Shown: positions 1 through 64,000 of the stretch, one piece after another
Numbering within the stretch: position 1 is the first letter of the stretch
How the letters are laid out: every line of letters starts with the position of its first letter
Assembly: GCA_029718625.1 (NCBI GenBank)
Contig: JAINUF010000031.1
Location: 584,119 to 648,118 of the forward strand
Direction: 5' to 3'
Length of the DNA stretch: 64,000 bases
DNA from: Synaphobranchus kaupii
Taxonomy: Eukaryota; Chordata; Actinopteri; Anguilliformes; Synaphobranchidae
Translations under genes and position numbers: made by a program
Notes under the pieces: generated by a model
What the model was told of the DNA's origin: nothing
Seen by the model: the letters and a program-made list of their open reading frames with translations, nothing else
The model's database searches: none

Positions 1-811
1 TATTTAGTAGAAAAACATGGAGGGCATAGCCTACGTTAGGGATGTAAATAGCTAGCTACAAGACGGGACTCATTGGGGGAGCAGCCTACAATTCTCTAGT
101 TAGAGAAATGAGGTTCAAGAATGTGGAGTAGCCTATTTCACTCGCTATCAGAATGCCACGGATCAGATAGGCTGTCACTCGAGTCGTTGCACAAAGTTTA
201 ATCTGGCAAATGTAAGTTACTGTTAAAGTAAATAACTTCAATGCATTCGCAGGCACCTACAACGCTACAAATGTCTAGTCAGGCTACAAAAGTGTCTTTG
301 TAACCATTCACAAAAGCCTACAGTCTAATAGGCTATTGGTAACTTAACTTGTAGCATTGGAAGCGAGCTGCTTCTCGTTTTGGATTGTAACGTTTTCTCA
401 ACACAGTCTAGCTCAGCATCAAGCAGTGAAATTACATTGTTATTATTATTAGGTTATTAATAATAATAATATTAAATTGTTCTCATTTATAATGCTATTC
501 ACGCGCTTGCTAGGTAGGTAAGCTATGGGTAGGTAAGCCTACCCTATGGCTGCACACAAAGTTTTCCAACAAAAAAATCTGTCCATTAACAGTTAGCTTA
601 ATGCTAGCTAGTAAGTCGAAAGCTCGAGCGAAGCCTCCGCTGTCCGAGACAAACGTTACCATAACAACAGAGGCAGGGACAAGGTCAAAGTTGAATTTAT
701 TTTATGTCTCAGCGACATCTTCAGTGACCGTCGCAGTGACCACAAGATGACAGTCGCCCGAAATATAAACCAAATGTCGCTGCGAGAAGCAACATCCATG
801 GCACGTCGTCG

Positions 812-859
812 TTTTTTTTTTTTTTTTTTGCCCACCCCCCGTAGGAGGTCAACTTTATT
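812..859 (-). other. Poly(A) tail-like tract with upstream AATAAA (possible retrocopy end)
   Basis: Read on the minus strand, AATAAA (854-859) is followed 24 nt later by an uninterrupted run of 18 A (812-829). This is the arrangement of a polyadenylated transcript copied into DNA. I could not define the 5' end or a target duplication, so it may be chance. Confidence 0.25.
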
Positions 860-1931
860 ATGATACAGTCATTAAACTTTGAAAATTTATGCAGGTGACT
901 CCCTCCAGCCCCAGTGCAAGCCCCCCCCCCACACTCCAAATGTAACCTGACCCAAGTCACCCCACAAGTAACATGTAACATTGAGTAAACAGTGTTCAGA
1001 ATAACAAAAAAATAATAAAATCAGAATAATTTTTTATTATGTTCACATTCTAAGCGGACAAGAGTGAGATAGATTCATTCAGCTAACAGGGCTGTGCTTT
1101 GCTGACAAACCAATGGTCAGTTACTACTTCTCATGAAACATCAATATCTGTAGGCGGCTCCAGTTGAAGGAGATTTAAGGAAAGTCAATCACTGACCTAT
1201 AACATGATGCTGGATAAAACTTGCCAGAACCAATGAGATTGCAGGACACTGGGGTTGAGGGTAGGTTATCACCTGACATGCGCAAGGTGAGCTGAGATTA
1301 TTATGACACACTGCTTTAACAGAGGTTTTGGGTTTGAGAAATACAAGTCAAGTGTTTTTGGATTACTTACCGTTACAACTGAAGCAAACGGAGAAAGCAT
1401 GCAACACAAAAAAGAAAACAAAACAATTAGACAAGTCCAATTTCACAAAAGGTCAAACACACAGTCATCAGTAGGTAATTGGCATAATTCAACAGACTAA
1501 ACATTTTGGGTTAGGGTGAAGTCATTAGTAAAACAACATGGGGGTGGGATGGGGGGGATCCTGTCTGCCCCCCCCCCCCCCAACATTAAAAACGTAGTGG
1601 GAACACAAAGACGCTAGACATTCCATTGAAGCTGCAGGCTTGGCGAGACAACAGAAATGTCTGAAGCGCTGATGGCGTTTAACTGAAAAAACTTCTGAAG
1701 TCTGGATGACTCAAAATCTCCTGGGAAAAAATATTCACCTTAATCCAAATTGTGACTTGTCAAATGAAATGATCAATACATCTCAGATTTTTTTTTAAAA
1801 TTAAAAATAAAAAAGCAAAAAAAGTTTTGGGGTTCACAAAGTTTATGCTCAAAAGCACAGTCTTGCCTTCACTGTGAATACAAATTTATAGACGGTTGCC
1901 GCGTGGTAATCCGCAATCCTGCAATCTGAGT

Positions 1932-2031
1932 GTTTAACTCCAGTTCTGGAGGGCCGCAGCGTCTGCAGGTTCAACTCCAGTCCTAGAGGGGGGGCTGTGT
2001 CTGCAGGTTTAACTCCAGTCCTGGACAGTAA
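1932..2031. repeat. Dispersed repeat, 'aactccagtcctggagg' family
   Basis: Three tandem partial copies of a unit containing a variant of AACTCCAGTCCTGGAG followed by CTGCAGGTT. Related sequence occurs at 9626-9886 and near 51510-51580, so this is a dispersed mobile family also seen in many fish genomes. Family assignment is from pattern only. Confidence 0.5.
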
Positions 2032-2144
2032 ATTTCGGAAGGGGGGTGTGGAACACGATGATGAGGGCATGCAGAGCAGAGGGAAGAGCCTCGCTGGGTG
2101 GGGCTAAGCTGTGGGGGAGGAGCAGAGTGAGGGGCAGGACTCAC

Positions 2145-15392
<13,248 letters not shown>

Positions 15393-15560
15393 CTTCTCCT
15401 CCGCGGCGGCTGCGTGCAACTGCTGACGTCATGGACACTTATCAACAACCACCCCAATCCGCCCCTCGCCACTTATGATTGGTCAAATCTAAGATTTACA
15501 ACTGGTCCAAACCAAACCGTGGAGGGAAATGGTAAATCCAAGTTACGCATTGGTAGATTT
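15393..15560 (-). promoter_or_regulatory. PITPNB: PITPNB 5'UTR and core promoter region
   Basis: Directly upstream of the ATG are a GC-rich block, a perfect cAMP-response palindrome TGACGTCA (15424-15431), and two CCAAT boxes in minus orientation (ATTGG on plus, about 15478 and 15549). No TATA box is evident. The transcription start is not determined. Confidence 0.65.
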
Positions 15561-17288
15561 ATTTGTCAGTCATAAGACTGAACGTCAAATATACAGGTAT
15601 TGCGCCACTGCTAGATTTAGGATGGTTCTGGGATTTGGACACACACAGCCCCGCCTTCGGCACTAAATTATTAAAAAGAAAAAAAATTGAAAAGAGAGAT
15701 TTAGGATGAAACATTTTATGACCACCCTTGTCAAAATATAACTTAAATCACAAATGTGCTACGCAATGATAAAACAGTTACGCTACCCAAGTTGGTTAAA
15801 TTTTTTGTCAGTAGCCCAACCTATTTGTTTTTATTTTGTCTAATGTTTTGTAGAAAGGATGGGCATTATATCAGGGATTCCTAAATCAATTTGATCTGGC
15901 CCCCTAAAATGACAACCCTTCGGCTGAGAAGCCTCACCTCAATAAAATGGTCAACTTTTGAAACCTTTATCAGCATCCATTATAAAATAGCCTGTAATGC
16001 AGCATATATTTAACCCACTAAAACAAGGTATGTTTAAATCACATAATTATTTTGTCAATATAAGAGAAGTGGTTATTTAGTACTACATAAATATTAGGGT
16101 TTGGGACAATTTCATTTTAATTCAGTCAATTCAGGAAGTTGCATGAAATTCAATTAATCCATCCATCCATCCACCCATCCATCCATCCATCCATCCATCC
16201 ATCATCTAACGCTCAGACCCTGGTTTAAGAACCCATGGCTTAGGACTTGACCACAAACAGGGGAACTATTTATACTTCTTAATGGAATAATGTACATGTA
16301 TTCATTCAGGTAAAGTTAATGGACAGATGCTTACCTGCCAATATGAAACAGATCCCTTGGGGCATTGGGTTCCTACTGCTTAGATGCATAAAGAATTTTT
16401 CTCTCATGCATATACAAATGTAAACACACCCTTATTAAGTACATAAATCGAATGAATACAACATTGCATCGTAAAACAAGCATATGCAACCTGTTTGATC
16501 GACACACGCACTGCGCTTCAAATAACAGTGCTAGCTTTTGGTATCATGGCACCAGTGGAAAATAAGTGCATAATTATAATAAAGATGGCCGCACATCTCC
16601 TTATACTGTTCATTTCTACGTTTGTACTTTTTTGTGGGGGGGGGGGGGGGGGGGGGGAATATCACAAAGCAACATTTTGTTTAAAAAAAATTATAATAAC
16701 AATAAATCTAAACTAATTAGACAAGTTGCCTTAGGGTACAGACAAGGCAAATTCAGCATTAGAGGGTTCAACTCTTACTCTTCAATATCAATGCTCATTA
16801 ATACATTTTATTTTTTATTAAATACATAATAGAAATAGAAAATACATAATTATATATGTATATATAAATATACTGTATGTATGTATGTAATTTCATAGTG
16901 TTGATTTGTTTTGATGGTGAAAGTATTTATGCCTTGAAATTGTAACTATGCTCCTATTGTAATGTTATAATGATGACAATGCATTATTCACAGTGCCAGG
17001 CTGCATATATGCATGTATGAAGCATAATCCCACGTTTGCATAGTCAAATCCATAGGTTTATACATGCAAGTGTATATTATATCACATATTATGGCTATGA
17101 AATTACTTTTCATGAAAATAAATTATTAATGTTCGAAAGCCAATTAACTGGGTTCAGAAAATAAGCTTCAGCTGTTAAAATCAGTCAACACTTTAATTAT
17201 ATCTGCTTACAAAAAACATTGTATCTAGGTCTTCAGGAGAAAAACAAAGGCAGTGTTTCTCCTCAAATCTAACTTTGTTAGTCCAGTG
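15561..17288. other. Intergenic, PITPNB upstream
   Basis: AT-rich sequence without recognisable genes. It contains a (CATC)n tract at 16158-16204 and a G24 run around 16637-16660. Confidence 0.5.
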
Positions 17289-17803
17289 TTAAAGAGATAG
17301 TGCAGAGCCTTTTCTAAGGGCTTTTTAACCGCGTCAATTTGAACTGGAACTCGTGAGCAGGTGTGGTCATATGACGATGATTCCACGTAGTCATATTATG
17401 AATATTCATATGGTCAAGGAGTGAAAGGGTGTGTCGATATAAGTCGTAATATTAACGTTAGCAGTAATACAAAGCAATTTGCATTTGAACTTGAACTAGC
17501 TAGTTAGCAGTACAAGGGTCTCAGTCTCAAAGAGGAAAAAAAACGTTCTCTGCTTTTATACCACGTGCCCAGTCCAGACCACCCAAGGATCACCTCGACT
17601 CATTTTTATGTTAAGGATCTTGTGACGTCACGAACCCCCGGAAACCAGCGTATTGGTAAACCTACACAGAAACTCAGAAAACACCCATTTTGACTAAACA
17701 TGAGATTTTCGGACAAAAACAGTTGTGTACGATCATAATCTAACCCAAAACATCGGTTTGGGGGAACGGGAAACGTCGGTTTTTGACTGCACTATCACTT
17801 TAA
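17289..17803. mobile_element. Non-autonomous DNA element with TTAA target duplication
   Basis: TTAA (17289-17292), AGAGATAGTGCAG, about 480 bp, CTGCACTATCACT, TTAA (17800-17803). The terminal inverted repeats match at 12 of 13 positions. TTAA duplication is typical of piggyBac- and Kolobok-type transposases; no coding capacity is seen. Confidence 0.7.
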
Positions 17804-18300
17804 GGAATGTTGTTTGACATCTCTCAACTGCTATCAAGTTTTTGTGAAAGAAATTCATCATCAGCGGGATGTTTGTGCTACTATAAAATAGCTCATTCTA
17901 CATTATTTGGTTAACAGGTGCTCTGTGAAGAAACCAAGGCAGCTGTTAAGCTTTATGGTTTTACAGTCACTTGTTCTGGACTCCATAGAACACATGATAA
18001 CTTTTCATCAATGAAACACAATATGGAACCCTGTCAGTTTTGCTAATTTGTTTGACTGACTTAAATGAATAGCCATTTATAATACCTTATAGAAACACAT
18101 TATATAATTCTGTCTTAGAACTAACGAATGGCCACATCCATATCTATCAATGCAACAAAGAAAATAATTGAATGAAAAGACAATCCAGATCACTATTCAC
18201 TTTTCAGAAAACCTGATAGCAGCCAAATAGGAACCAAAATCAGAAAGCAAAGTGTATACCAGGACCTGATTTTGGAGACACCACTCTGTCTATAGGACTA

Positions 18301-18610
18301 TGGGTGCATCCCAATAGCTGAAAAATGCACCCTCCCTTCCTCCACTACCACCTCCTCTACTCCGTGCCCCGGAAACGGATCTTTGTGTTTTAATCTAATG
18401 TCGCTGATTACATCTTGATTACAGGTTAATGGTTACATATTAATTAATGTCTCGACGCAAACCACAATGTCAGGTACATTGTATACTGTACATGCAAATA
18501 CTTTTACTCGAAACGTTCAGGCAGTTTTGCATACTTCTGAGTAGGAGAGGAGTGGTAGTGGGGGAGTGGAGGAAAGAAGGTGGGGAGTGAAGAATATTGG
18601 GACGCACCCA
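18301..18610. mobile_element. MITE with TGGGTGCATCCCAATA ends
   Basis: Starts TGGGTGCATCCCAATA and ends TATTGGGACGCACCCA, a 16-bp inverted repeat with one mismatch. A truncated relative is at 9176-9345. It touches the next element without a gap. Confidence 0.75.
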
Positions 18611-19103
18611 GTGGCTGTGTCTCAGATGGAAGGCAGCTGCCTCGATGCCTTGGCGCCTTGCATCCTTCATCCGAAGGCATCTCAAAAGGCAAATAATTTG
18701 GGACGCACTTCGAAGGCAGGATGATGTCACATGAGACCAGTGTTTACTGTTGTTCATGACGCTGCGTTAGCTTGTTCTATTGGAAAGTAACGTGATTACT
18801 AACAAGTTAGCTGGCTAGTTAATGGAAAGTGTATTAAATAATTAAAATGCATTTTTAGATATAACTACAACAAATTATGGAGTTCACAATATGTAAACAA
18901 GCTCCTCTGATGCCGCCACAACTGCCGCTCTTTTGTGGGGTATCCTACCTGGAGAAGGATACATCAGATGCTGCCTTCAGGCAGATGCGTCCTTCTAAGG
19001 CACCTTAGAAGGCATCATTTTATGCTAACTTTCAAAAAAGGCGTGCATCGACCCTTCCTGCCTTCAAATGCCACCATTTTTGCCGTTTGAGACACAGCCA
19101 CCG
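18609..19103. mobile_element. MITE with GTGGCTGTGTCTCA ends
   Basis: Starts GTGGCTGTGTCTCA at 18611 and ends TGAGACACAGCCAC at 19101. The subterminal parts are rich in GCCTTCGAAGG-like repeats in both orientations. A CAGTGGC start would suit the hAT group, but I could not find an 8-bp target duplication. Confidence 0.7.
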
Positions 19104-19141
19104 TAGTTAATTTGCTTACTTAACATCATGTTGTAAGCTTG

Positions 19142-19226
19142 CATAATGATATTTTATATTGGCTGTGACATGAGTAAGGATATACAGTAGTTATTCACGC
19201 CACAGCCAATATAAAATATCATTATG
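19142..19226. repeat. Perfect 26-bp hairpin (foldback element)
   Basis: Arms 19142-19167 (begins CATAATGATATTTTATATTG) and 19201-19226 are exact reverse complements, separated by a 33-nt loop. Transcribed or single-stranded DNA would form a long perfect stem. A foldback MITE is most likely. Confidence 0.85.
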
Positions 19227-20094
19227 AACACCAGCTCTAAGTTCAGATCTTCCCAGAGTGATTTATGATGTGAAAAACATATATATGTTTTTTAAAAGCA
19301 CATGTTCCACACGGTTATGCTACATCAGACTGACTATTCGCTTACATTCCACACCCACCTTTATTTCCCAGGTTGTTAGTTGAGAATTGAGTTCTCGGTT
19401 ACATGAATGTACTATGGAATACAATTTTTTTTTTCATTCATGTGATGTACAATTTACCCTTCCTGGCAGTGATTTTGGCAACACATGAATGGTGCATAAT
19501 GGGATAGAAATTCTTATGAACATGAAATAAGCCGTGTTTTATTTTCACACAATATTTCTTTTAGTGATATCCGTTTTTTTTAGAGGATCAAAATATTTAA
19601 AAAATCTAAAAGTAGAAACATTTCAAGAGAGCAAACATGATTTTTATTTAAACCATTTTACTGATAAATGACTAAGAGATGTATCTTTTTTCCATGTGTT
19701 TTCAAAAATTGTGTGCTAAAAAGTCATACATGGTACTTAACACTGAATAGCAAGAGAATCCATGCTTTAATATAGACACTCAGTTCACAAAGAAATCGGG
19801 CAAAATGCCTTTTTTGTCATTTCAATAAAAATATGAAATCTTTTTTTGACCTTAAGTTTTCCATTGTTTACATGGTTTTGTTTGCTTTTTTTAACAATAT
19901 AAAAACGTTTAATACTGATTGCGAAACACTGGATTTAATTTACAAAACATAATAATAATAATAATAATAATAATAATTATACTAATAATAATAATAACAA
20001 TCAATAATAATAATACAATAATAATTATATTAAAATAAAATAAAATGAAACAGACGGATCCAAGCTTCATTGTCTTGGCTTACACAAACAGCAC
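19227..20094. other. Intergenic, TTC28 downstream flank
   Basis: AT-rich with an (AAT)n tract at about 19950-20035. No gene is seen. Confidence 0.5.
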
Positions 20095-20100
20095 TTTATT
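20095..20100 (-). terminator. TTC28: TTC28 polyadenylation signal AATAAA
   Basis: AATAAA on the minus strand about 610 nt past the TTC28 stop. It is the nearest canonical hexamer to the stop that I found, so the 3'UTR would be about 630 nt and would include the 29-bp minisatellite at 20150-20415. Confidence 0.55.
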
Positions 20101-20149
20101 TTTCTGAGGAAACACTGTTTGGTGTTTAAGTCTTTCTGGCGCCCAGAGC

Positions 20150-20415
20150 GTCAAGCCTCAGAGTCTCATTCTATCAGCTTCAGGCCTGAGAGTCTAATTC
20201 TATCAGCTTCAGGCCTGAGAGTCTCATTCTATCAGCTTCAGGCCTGAGAGTCTCATTCTATCAGCTTCAGGCCTGAGAGTCTCATTCTATCAGCTTCAAG
20301 CCTGAGAGTCTCATTCTCTCAGCTTCAGACATTACAGTCTCTCATTCTCTCAGCTTCAGACAATAGAGTCTCTCATTCTATCAGCTTCAGACATTAGAGT
20401 CTCATTCTCTCAGCT
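20150..20415. repeat. 29-bp minisatellite in the TTC28 3'UTR
   Basis: About nine units of GAGTCTCATTCTATCAGCTT plus CAGGCCTGA. It lies between the TTC28 stop and the candidate poly(A) signal, so it is probably transcribed into the mature mRNA. Confidence 0.88.
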
Positions 20416-20710
20416 GTTTACAGTTTCATTGGAGGCGTGTGGGGGGGGGGGGGCGTGACGATGCGACCCTCTCTAGGCAAACCACAGCTTGGGAAACTCT
20501 TACACCCAAGTCTTCATTTCACTCTCTCTAAGTACAGAACTGCGGCCTCCGTCACAAGGTCTCCATGGGAACGGGCCTGCCAATTGGTGGGGGGGGGGCC
20601 TCCAGAGAAGTGCCCAGCCCCATCCTAGAAGGAAAGGCTGGGGGGTGCGGCCAAAATATTATAAAGTGGCAGGAGTGTGAGCGAAGGGAGGAAGACGGAC
20701 TTAAAGTGTC

Positions 20711-62173
<41,463 letters not shown>

Positions 62174-62760
62174 CTGGGGGGAGGGGTGGGGGCGTGGCTT
62201 GTGAGCATCTTATGTACGTTGTAAGTCCCCACCCACGCACACAGGCATTAATTAGGGCAGCAGATGAAATTAACATTACACTCAAACTCTGAGCTGGTAT
62301 ACAAAACTCTCTGTATGTGCATACACGCAGGCACACACACAATGCAAAGAAGGACTGCCAAAGTACTCTAACCTGTGTACCTCCACAATCAATAAGGATC
62401 AACAGAGGGTCATTGAACAAACATATGCAAACTCAAATACAAACAGGATTACAAGGGGGCAGGGAAGGTAAAGTGCTCCATTAGTCCAGAAAATGGATAC
62501 GAAATAAACACCAAACAGCACCAACCTGAGAGCAGAAACTACACACACACAAACAAGCACACACACACAGACACATACACCCAAGTACAAAGGCACATAC
62601 ACACACACACACACACACACAGAAACATACACACATACAAGTACAAAAACACACAAGCACAAACACACATACACACACAAGTGCGTGCACACACACACAA
62701 GCACACAGACACATACACACACAAGCACATAGACACACACACACACACACAAGCACATAG

Positions 62761-62792
<32 letters not shown>

Positions 62793-64000
62793 GCATACAC
62801 ACACAAACAAGCACAAACACTCACACACAAACAAGCACAAACACTCACACACAAACAAGCACAGACACATACACACACAAGCATACATGCACACACACAC
62901 ACACACACACACACAAGCATAAATACACACACAGGTGTCCACACAAACACATACACTCAAAGCAAAACCAAGATCAAAGCAGCATACATTTAACATTCCC
63001 TCGTTCATTACCTATGGAAATATGATGTCCTAATTCATGAGCAGCCTGCATACTGATACAGTCAGTGCAGAGTGTATATTAAGTGTGACCTTGCTGCTGT
63101 ACAGACCGTGTCATAGAAAGGGGGACACAATGTAAAATATACCTCTGCCTTTGAACGTTTCACATGTCTGTGTCCTTGAGTGTCTATGATGGGCCAGTAC
63201 TGAAAAATTAAGCCTACCGCTAGATTAGATGATGCCCAAGCTCAGTGCGTACAGTTACGTGTCCTGTGTCCTTGATAAAATCAGGGCTGGTCAGGGGCCT
63301 GCTATTATTTCGGCATTTAACAGACACTGTCACTCAAAGTTACTGTACATCCGTAGCCAGGAGCGCTGCATGGTGATGATGCTATTTGCCATAGCAACAC
63401 CCAAGAAGGGATGGTCACGGTTCACCAGCGAGCCCGCCGTCAGTCTGCCTGCGTGGGCTGCGCAGTATAGCTGCGATAACACACCCGGGACAGACTGGCT
63501 AGAATAGCAGTGGTAGGCTAGCTGTGTGTGCTTTGGTGAACGCTGGCGGGTGGATGCGATGGGAGGAGGATGTAGCAGCGATGGGAGGAGGATGTAGCAG
63601 CGATGGGAGGAGGATGTAGCAGCGGTGGGAGGAGGATGTAGCAGCGGTGGGACGTGCCCCATTGGTGTCAGCCGTGGGATCTCTCTGATTAAAGCGGTGG
63701 CGGAAACTCCTTTAGCGATTCAGTGACCAGAGTTAAAGAGCGGAAATTAGTTCTTTTAAGCGCACTCGTAGAAAACATGGCGGCGCCCCAGAGATCCACT
63801 ATAAAGACTGCCTAATGGTATCCCAGAAGGCCCTGGCATCAGATAGCTGCCTGTTCCCAGCTGCGTCGCCACGGCGCTCTAGGAACCTCAGAATGTTCCG
63901 GCCTGCTTGCTTTGAAACCTGCTAGGTTTCTGCTCCTTGGTGCTCTCTCTCTCCCTCCCTCCCTCCCTCTCTCTCTCCCTCTCTCTCTCTCCCTCCCTCT
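62174..64000. other. TTC28 intron, right edge
   Basis: CA-rich repeats at 62530-62930, a 22-bp array (GATGGGAGGAGGATGTAGCA plus GC, about five units) at 63548-63650, a YY1-like AACATGGCGGC at 63774-63784 and a CT-rich tract at 63940-64000. No TPR exon is seen. Confidence 0.6.

Larger units (their letters stand above)
1..2144. other. PITPNB intron 4 (left part), no exon recognised
   Basis: This stretch lies downstream of PITPNB exon 4 in gene orientation. I looked on the minus strand for the next expected PITPNB coding segment and did not find it, so that exon is probably off the left edge. The stretch holds AT-rich sequence, short homopolymers (T18 at 812-829, C-runs near 925 and 1570) and a copy of a dispersed repeat at 1932-2031. 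Confidence 0.6.

Overview
This is vertebrate nuclear DNA, almost certainly from a ray-finned (teleost-grade) fish. It has small exons in repeat-rich introns with GT/AG junctions, Tc1-type transposons, many small inverted-repeat elements, a tRNA-derived SINE, and very heavy microsatellite and minisatellite load. No prokaryotic features are present. Nothing in the sequence fixes the species.

Two genes can be read, both on the minus strand. (1) The 5' part of PITPNB (phosphatidylinositol transfer protein beta) lies at 2145-15392. It has a first coding exon with CRE and CCAAT motifs above it (15373-15560), a 31-nt exon 2, exon 3 and exon 4; the gene continues off the left edge. (2) The 3' part of TTC28 (tetratricopeptide repeat protein 28) lies at 20711-62173. 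Sixteen phase-compatible exons encode about 1390 C-terminal residues: the last TPR-like segments, a CHAT (caspase-HetF-associated with TPRs) domain, a conserved linker and a long serine/proline/glycine-rich tail. The upstream TPR exons and promoter lie beyond the right edge. TTC28 is followed by PITPNB in the same orientation, as I recall for human chromosome 22.

Layout: 1-15.4 kb, PITPNB with three large intronic minisatellites; 15.4-20.1 kb, intergenic with several inverted-repeat elements; 20.1-22.3 kb, TTC28 3'UTR and last exon; 22.3-36.6 kb, closely spaced exons, nearly every intron containing a minisatellite; 36.6-48.6 kb, a long intron with foldback elements, a near-intact Tc1 element and a 3-kb inverted-repeat element carrying a nested, decayed Tc1 copy; 48.6-62.2 kb, five further exons, one followed by a 3.1-kb 26-bp minisatellite; 62.2-64 kb, intron.

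The most unusual property is the link between minisatellites and splice sites. Seven of the fifteen TTC28 introns start with a minisatellite within about 50 bp of the 5' splice site. In two of them the repeat unit contains the end of the exon plus the donor, giving tandem decoy donors (11 copies after exon 6, 8 after exon 12). Other notable items are a 24-nt microexon, loss of the CHAT catalytic cysteine, a TTAA-flanked element inserted in a minisatellite so that the empty site can be read from neighbouring units, and a 3-kb element with a 14-bp motif repeated near its ends.
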